From Saccharothrix sp. NRRL B-16314 (GTDB lineage Bacteria > Actinomycetota > Actinomycetes > Mycobacteriales > Pseudonocardiaceae): DNA of 64,000 nt. The stretch covers positions 62,001-126,000 of the forward strand of contig NZ_JNXC01000037.1 in the NCBI RefSeq assembly GCF_000716595.1, read 5' to 3'. Below, in pieces: positions 59,791-64,000 of this stretch. Each line of letters opens with the position of its first letter. The stretch's first letter is position 1. The translations under genes and the position numbers were made by a program. The notes beneath the pieces were generated by a model. It was given only the letters and a program-made list of their open reading frames with translations. It had not been told where the DNA came from and searched no databases.

Positions 59791-61076
59791 ATGGGCGGGA
59801 TAGGTAACCACAACTTCGACGCGCAGTCCCACAAGCAGCTCTACGACAAATCCACGGCGGACCCGGCCACTCCGCCGCCCAGGCTGTGGACGACGCCTGG
59901 AACGGCTTCCGCGCGGTGATGGCCAACACCAAGAGCGAGTTGGAGTCGGCAATCCGCGACGCGGGGGCGGTCTGGGTCGGCGCGGCGGGCGAGCAGTTCG
60001 CGGGCGGCACCGCGCCGCTGGTGCAGTGGGCCGAGGACGTACGCACCGCCGGTGTCGAGACGCACAACTCCTTCGCCGCCCAGACCTCCTACTACAGCGG
60101 CGCGAAGACGCGGATGCCCGAGCCACGCGAGGTCACGTCTACGGCCAACGACGACTTCCTCGGCATCCCGGCGGGTTTCACCCACCTGGTCGGCGGCCAA
60201 ACCGACCAGGACGTCCAGGAGCAGCAGGCGAACGAGGCCAAGCGGGAAGCCGTCCGGGTGATGAACGGCTACCGCGATGGCGCGTCCTCAGCCGTGGACA
60301 CCCTGGGAGCCTTCACACCGCCGCCGCAGGTGACCACGCAGGTCATCGAGCCCGAGTTCGAGCAGCCCGAGGCGCAGCGCCAGTACTCTCAGCAATTCAC
60401 GGAAGGCCAGTGGAGCACGACCGCTCCGACGGAGCCGAACCGAACCACCTCGGTCCCGCCGCAGCAGCCGGTGAGCACTCCCCCGACCATTGCCTCCGTC
60501 GGCGGAGACGACACCAACACCTCGGGTATCGGGACACCGCCGGACCTCACGCCACGACCCACCCCAACGCCGGTTCCACCGCCCGCCCACACCCCCGGAC
60601 CGCCGCAACCGCCGATCGGCGTCACCCCGCCCGGCATGATCAGGCCCAACCCGAACCGGTACGACCAGCGGACCCCACCCGCCAACAACCCTCCCCGCAG
60701 GGGACCGGTCACGGGCACACCCCGCGGACTCGGCGGCAACCTGCCGGGCGGCGCGCCTCAGGGCGGAACGCCCCGCTTCGGTGGCGGTGCACCAGGGCAG
60801 CCGGGGATGCCCGGCCAGCCGTTCGGTCCCGGCTCCTCCTCCGGCGTCGGCGCTGGCGACACGCAGGCGAACCGTGCCGCCACCGGACCAGCCGGCGCAA
60901 GGGGCGCGGCAGGCAGTCCGATGATGGGCGGCCTGGCCGGCACACCCCAGGGCGGCCAAGGCGAGGACGACATCGAGCACAAGTCCGCGCCCTACCTCGA
61001 GGAGCTGGAAGACGTGTGGGGCGAGGATTCCGCCCAGAGAGTGGCGCCGCCGGTGATCGGGGACGACATCCAGTGA
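59791..61076 (+). CDS. PPE-like type VII secretion protein, frameshifted near its start, cassette 2
   Basis: From ATG 59791, preceded by GGGGGAG, the reading is MGGIGNHNFDAQSHKQLYDK and then loses the frame at AAA 59848-59850. In the next frame it continues as IHGGPGHSAAQAVDDAWNGF and stays open to 61076. Restoring one A makes a continuous protein of about 428 residues; without it, translation could only begin at GTG 59886 (396 residues). The helical part has a WxG turn (VWVGAAGEQF), the middle is Pro/Gly/Thr-rich, and the end (EHKSAPYL ... APPVIG) matches cassette 1. Sequencing error or real mutation cannot be told apart here. Confidence 0.72.
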
Positions 61077-61852
61077 GACACACGTTGTCCTGGCTGGAGT
61101 TCGAGCTGTGCTGGGCTCACCTGAACCTGGGCGAGTACCCCACGATCCTGTCCATCCCTTCCCACGGTGCGACGCTGGACGAGCGCCGCACGTTGTTCGA
61201 CGACGCGTGGCGTTCCCTGGAGGCGCGAGGACTGGCCGCGCGCGGCGAATTGGACGCCCGCCTCGCCGGCGCGTTGGCGTTGCTGTCACGCCCGGAACGC
61301 GAAGTCGACGCCCGGCTGCGGTTGGACGAAGGTCCACGGGTCCGCGCGATCGCCGCGACCCGGCGAGGGCATGCGGTATCGGCTGTGCTCACCGCTGACG
61401 TGCTGGCGTTGAGCCTGATCGACGAAAGCGCGCTCGCCGCGTCGGTGGTATCGCTGTTGCCTCCGCACCCGACACCTCGGTCACGATCGATCAGCCTCCT
61501 CTCCGCCGATCTGGAACGCGCGGCGGCGACGGCCGGTGAATCGGCCACCCGTCTGGAGAACGCGTTGCGGGACAACGGCTTGTCGCGCCCTGACGCGCAG
61601 AAGGTCGCCTCGGTATTGGGTGGTGTGATACGGATGGGCCAGTTCGGCACCGCTGTGCGCCCCTCCGAGCGCGGCCGACCCGGGCCGAGGAAACGCGGAC
61701 CGTACGCGGTGTCGTTCTACGACACACCGGAAGGGCGGTGGCAGTTCACCCGCCGGCCCTCAGGCGATGGGCGGGAGTGGTCCACCCTGAGCCCTGCCGA
61801 CCCACAGCGGCTCGTTCACGCGGTGTCGAAGTTGTTGTCCCTGACCGCCTGA
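61073..61852 (+). CDS. ESX secretion-associated protein EspG-like, cassette 2
   Basis: 259-residue EspG-family chaperone, paralogue of the 19592-20317 product. Shared features are LSWLEFELCWAHL at the start, IPSHGATLDERRTLF near 30 and the C-terminal strand SFYDTPEGRWQF near 220. GTG 61073 overlaps the stop of the PPE-like gene by 4 nt, so chaperone and client are coupled. The 3' end overlaps the convergent 39-residue gene by 37 nt. Confidence 0.82.
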   Translation: MRHTLSWLEFELCWAHLNLGEYPTILSIPSHGATLDERRTLFDDAWRSLEARGLAARGELDARLAGALALLSRPEREVDARLRLDEGPRVRAIAATRRGHAVSAVLTADVLALSLIDESALAASVVSLLPPHPTPRSRSISLLSADLERAAATAGESATRLENALRDNGLSRPDAQKVASVLGGVIRMGQFGTAVRPSERGRPGPRKRGPYAVSFYDTPEGRWQFTRRPSGDGREWSTLSPADPQRLVHAVSKLLSLTA

Positions 61853-61935
61853 TCGGTTTCGACGGGCTCCTGATCGACCTGGTTGGTCAGGAGTTCCGCC
61901 ACCGTCATGTCCTCGACAGGCTTCTCGGGCGTCAT
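61816..61935 (-). CDS. 39-residue acidic peptide coupled to upstream gene
   Basis: A short frame starting at ATG 61935, which overlaps the stop of the preceding minus-strand gene as ATGA. The peptide is acidic and helical (VEDMTVAELLTNQVDQE) with no signal peptide. Its coupling and amino acid balance favour a real gene. It overlaps the 3' end of the cassette 2 espG gene on the other strand. I recognise no family. Confidence 0.5.
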   Translation of the reverse strand: MTPEKPVEDMTVAELLTNQVDQEPVETDQAVRDNNFDTA

Positions 61936-62231
61936 CGGGCCGCTCGCTCGATGCCGGCGACGTCGAGGATGTTGTCCTCGGTGATGCCGTCGAAGGGCAG
62001 CAACGCAAGCCGGAGATCGCTTCGCAGCGCGCACTCCGACGACCTGCACACGCTGCACTGCCCCGCCATGTCGAGCGGATGAGTGCCCAGGCACGTGGTC
62101 ACCGCCCCGACCAGGCGATGCGTCTCCGCTCGCGCCATCTGCAACGACTTGCGGTCGGTGTTGTAGAGGACTCCGACCAATACGGCCGCCAGGTGGTGCC
62201 GCAGCAACCGATCTTCGTAGGTGGTGTTCAC
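61932..62231 (-). CDS. Conserved hypothetical protein divergent from the second Scr1-type regulator
   Basis: 99-residue soluble protein with DRLLRHHLAAVLVGVLYNTDRKSLQMARAE near the N-terminus and a Cys cluster, CSVCRSSEC, near residue 70 that could bind metal. Similar small proteins sit next to Scr1/DUF397 units in Pseudonocardiaceae; the role is unknown. GTG 62231 is the proposed start; an internal ATG at about residue 32 is the alternative. It is translated ahead of the 39-residue peptide. Confidence 0.65.
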   Translation of the reverse strand: MNTTYEDRLLRHHLAAVLVGVLYNTDRKSLQMARAETHRLVGAVTTCLGTHPLDMAGQCSVCRSSECALRSDLRLALLPFDGITEDNILDVAGIERAAR

Positions 62232-62320
62232 CCGACCGAGGCTCGCATTCGACCACCATTTCCGCAATGATTTGCAACACCCCGAAAGGGCCACTCTACA
62301 CATTCACACAAAACATACAC

Positions 62321-62333
62321 CGAGATATTCTCG
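62321..62333. promoter_or_regulatory. Possible operator of the second Scr1-type regulator
   Basis: CGAGA-TAT-TCTCG is an inverted repeat in an AT-rich gap, 22 nt before the regulator start. It may overlap the -10 region. Confidence 0.35.
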
Positions 62334-62355
62334 CACTGTGAAAAAAGGGGGGACG

Positions 62356-63197
62356 ATGTCGAAGCACCAGAACAGCGTCGTGACCAGGCGGATCGGGTTC
62401 GAACTCGAACGCCTTCGCCGGGCCGCCGGATACAACCTGCAAAGCGTCGCAGGGGCGCTGGGTGTGTCGATCAGCACCCTGAGCCGCTTGGAGAACGGCA
62501 AGCGCGAACCGAATGCGAAGAGGTCGCCTCGATCCTGACCTTCCTCGGCGTCGTCGGACCCGAGCGCCACCGCCTGCTGGACGAAGCCCGGGGCAGCGGC
62601 CCAACAGGCCACATCGAAATTTCACCGATGCGGGGTCGGACCTACCGCGACTTCGAGATGCGGGCGACCAGGATCACGAACTACGAGCTGGTGTTGGTGC
62701 CGGGCCTCGCCCGGACTCCGGACTACACCCGCGCGGCCCTCAACGCCCTGGTGTTCGATCAGGAGAAGGTCGACGTCGAGGCGCGCGTCGTGCAGCGCTC
62801 GGCACGTCAGAACATCCTGAACAGGCCGATACCACCGCAACTGAACTTGATCATTGCCGAGTCCGCGCTGCGTCTGCGCGTGTGCGCGCACAGCGTCATG
62901 GCCTCCCAACTCCACCACCTGATCACCCTCTCCAGCCGCCCGAAGGTGTCGATCCGTGTCATCCCTGCCGCGGTCGGCCTACACGCTGGATTGTCCGGCC
63001 AGTTCTCCATGCTCGACTTCCCGGACGCCTCCACCATCGTCCACATGGAGGACAGCGTGACCAGCTTGTTCGTTGACGACTGCCGACAGGTGCAGCTCTA
63101 TAGGCTCACCGTGGAGAAGCTCATGGCCGTGGCGCTGGATGAACGGAAGTCGGTTGATCTGATGGCATCCATCGCCCACGACCTCAACAGAGGATGA
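62356..63197 (+). pseudogene. Scr1-type XRE/DUF5753 regulator with a frameshift
   Basis: ATG 62356 (after GGGGGGACG) opens an XRE helix-turn-helix (LRRAAGYNLQSVAGALGVSISTL, then RLENGKREPNA) that stops at 62538. The next frame continues with EEVASILTFLGVVGPERHRLLDEA and a full DUF5753 domain (YELVLVPGLARTPDYTRA, VSIRVIPAAVGLHAGLSGQF) to 63197. Reading AATGCGAAGAGG as AATGCCGAAGAGG, one extra C near 62516, would restore about 281 residues. Either the gene is broken or the sequence has an error. The downstream DUF397 gene is intact. Confidence 0.75.
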
Positions 63198-63203
63198 GGC
63201 GAA

Positions 63204-63383
63204 GTGCGAACGACATCGCTTACGTGGCGGACGAGCAGCTACACCAGCAACGAGAACTGCGTCGAAGTCGCGTTCGGGCCGCAGGTGGTCGGCATCCGGG
63301 ACTCGAAATGCCAGGACGGCAACCATCTGTGGATCACTCCCCGAGCCTTCGTCGCGTTGACGAACCGTGTCAGAGCCTCCTGA
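63204..63383 (+). CDS. DUF397 domain-containing protein (second copy)
   Basis: 59-residue DUF397 protein from GTG 63204, 6 nt after the regulator stop, with GAGGCGAA upstream. Family marks are TWRTSSYTSNENCVEVAF and VGIRDSK. It is the partner of the frameshifted regulator and a counterpart of the 24772-24975 gene. If the regulator is truly broken, this partner would be an orphan. Confidence 0.85.
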   Translation: MRTTSLTWRTSSYTSNENCVEVAFGPQVVGIRDSKCQDGNHLWITPRAFVALTNRVRAS

Positions 63384-63506
63384 TCGCACCGACGGCGGCG
63401 AGGGAGCCGAACACTCATGGTCGTGAGCCGTACCCAGTGACAGCACGAAGATCGAGACCTAAGGTCAACCCCACACGATCAGGTGACGACAGGTGGGGAA
63501 CCGTCC

Positions 63507-64000
63507 ATGACGCTCGCTCTTCTTGCACCATGCTACGGCAACCCCGACACCAGGAAGCGCTTCCACGAAACGCTCGTTGGTTCCATCGCCTTTACACAGG
63601 AGCCATACCGCTCACTCCTGTCCGCGGCCGATCTGGCCCGGCTGGAAGAGTTGCACCCTTCCGGTGAGGCGCGCTTCTGGGGTGCGATCCCCCGTCACGA
63701 CAGGCCCATGGAACGACTACGAGCCGGCGGCGTCGTGCTGTTCGTCGGCGAGAAGAAGATCAAGGCCACCGGGGAGATCGGACACCTGTTCCGCAACGAA
63801 CCCTTGGCCGACCTTCTCTGGAACCAACACGCCAACGATTCGAGCTTCACTAACGTGTACAGCGTTCTCAACGTCCGGATCACCGATTACCCGATCACCG
63901 ACCTCTGGGGCATCGACGGATTCAACACCGGTGACTACGTGTACGGGCAACGCGTCGTCGAGGAACCCCGATCGTCACGCCTGATCAGCGCATTCGGCAT
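63507..64000 (+). CDS. Partial gene running off the window, restriction-like N-terminal domain
   Basis: ATG 63507 opens a frame that stays open to the last base, giving about 164 residues. Visible are LVGSIAFTQEPYRSLLSAADL, then ARFWGAIPRHDRPMERLRAGG, VVLFVGEKKIKATGEIG, and ADLLWNQHANDSSFTNVYSVLN. The pattern of an RFWG start, a beta-strand with LF and an LW element recalls the N-terminal PUA-like domain that precedes HNH nuclease domains in some actinobacterial proteins. The C-terminal part lies outside, so nuclease function is only a guess. No signal peptide is seen. Confidence 0.6.
   Translation, partial: MTLALLAPCYGNPDTRKRFHETLVGSIAFTQEPYRSLLSAADLARLEELHPSGEARFWGAIPRHDRPMERLRAGGVVLFVGEKKIKATGEIGHLFRNEPLADLLWNQHANDSSFTNVYSVLNVRITDYPITDLWGIDGFNTGDYVYGQRVVEEPRSSRLISAFG

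Overview
The window is about 64 kb of very GC-rich DNA with dense genes on both strands, frequent GTG starts and many 4-nt stop/start overlaps. It suggests a filamentous actinomycete, most likely of the Pseudonocardiaceae (Saccharothrix, Lentzea, Actinosynnema, Amycolatopsis type). Supporting marks are DUF3558 lipoproteins, Scr1-type XRE/DUF397 pairs, EspG-like chaperones, a coproporphyrin-route heme cluster (hemE, hemY, hemQ), DUF3000 next to ribonuclease D, and many apparently leaderless genes with a TANNNT box 6-8 nt before the start codon. I see no rRNA, tRNA, CRISPR array or intact insertion sequence.

Layout. 1-10 kb: DUF2252 protein (5' end missing), histidine phosphatase, an IS481-type transposase remnant, an ABC-F ATPase, DUF3040, a ZapE-like ATPase divergent from a RibD-type reductase, a LigC-type ATP-dependent DNA ligase, an EamA exporter, and a secreted TAP-like hydrolase that appears to lack its nucleophile serine. 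10-17 kb: a 15-bp-period repeat tract, a 33-residue cysteine-rich peptide gene, DUF6319 and DUF2238 genes, a secreted GH81 beta-1,3-glucanase with CBM6 behind a CebR-like operator, and a LigD-type polymerase. 17-20 kb: a type VII secretion accessory cassette (helical YxxxD protein, DUF3558 lipoprotein, PPE-like protein, EspG). 20-27 kb: TetR with two acyl-CoA dehydrogenases, an Scr1/DUF397 unit, GntR with asparaginase, a small membrane protein, MsrB. 27.5-31.9 kb: three TIGR04222-type membrane proteins, two with Cys/Gly/Ser-only tails, followed by a DUF692 (MNIO) enzyme and a coupled small partner. 32-39 kb: a lipoprotein and two tandem secreted subtilases of about 1,075 residues. 39-48 kb: heme genes, DUF3000, dipeptidase, an orphan response regulator, ribonuclease D, a MerR regulator and a membrane protein. 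49-52 kb: a fatty-acid beta-oxidation pair. 52-58 kb: a helicase-PLD protein resembling Mokosh type II defence, divergent from a four-gene coupled WXG-like operon. 58.8-61.9 kb: a second copy of the type VII cassette. 61.8-64 kb: a second Scr1/DUF397 unit and the start of a gene cut by the window end.

The strongest candidate for an undescribed system is 27.5-31.9 kb. MNIO enzymes modify cysteines in peptides, and the genes just upstream end in tails made almost wholly of Gly, Ser and Cys. This looks like membrane-anchored Cys-rich tails modified by a DUF692 enzyme with a SCO6045-like partner. Other notable points are the free-standing Cys-rich peptide at 10328-10429, the two matching type VII cassettes 38 kb apart with no secretion core genes in the window, and two single-base frameshifts in the last 4.2 kb (in the second PPE-like gene and the second Scr1 regulator).
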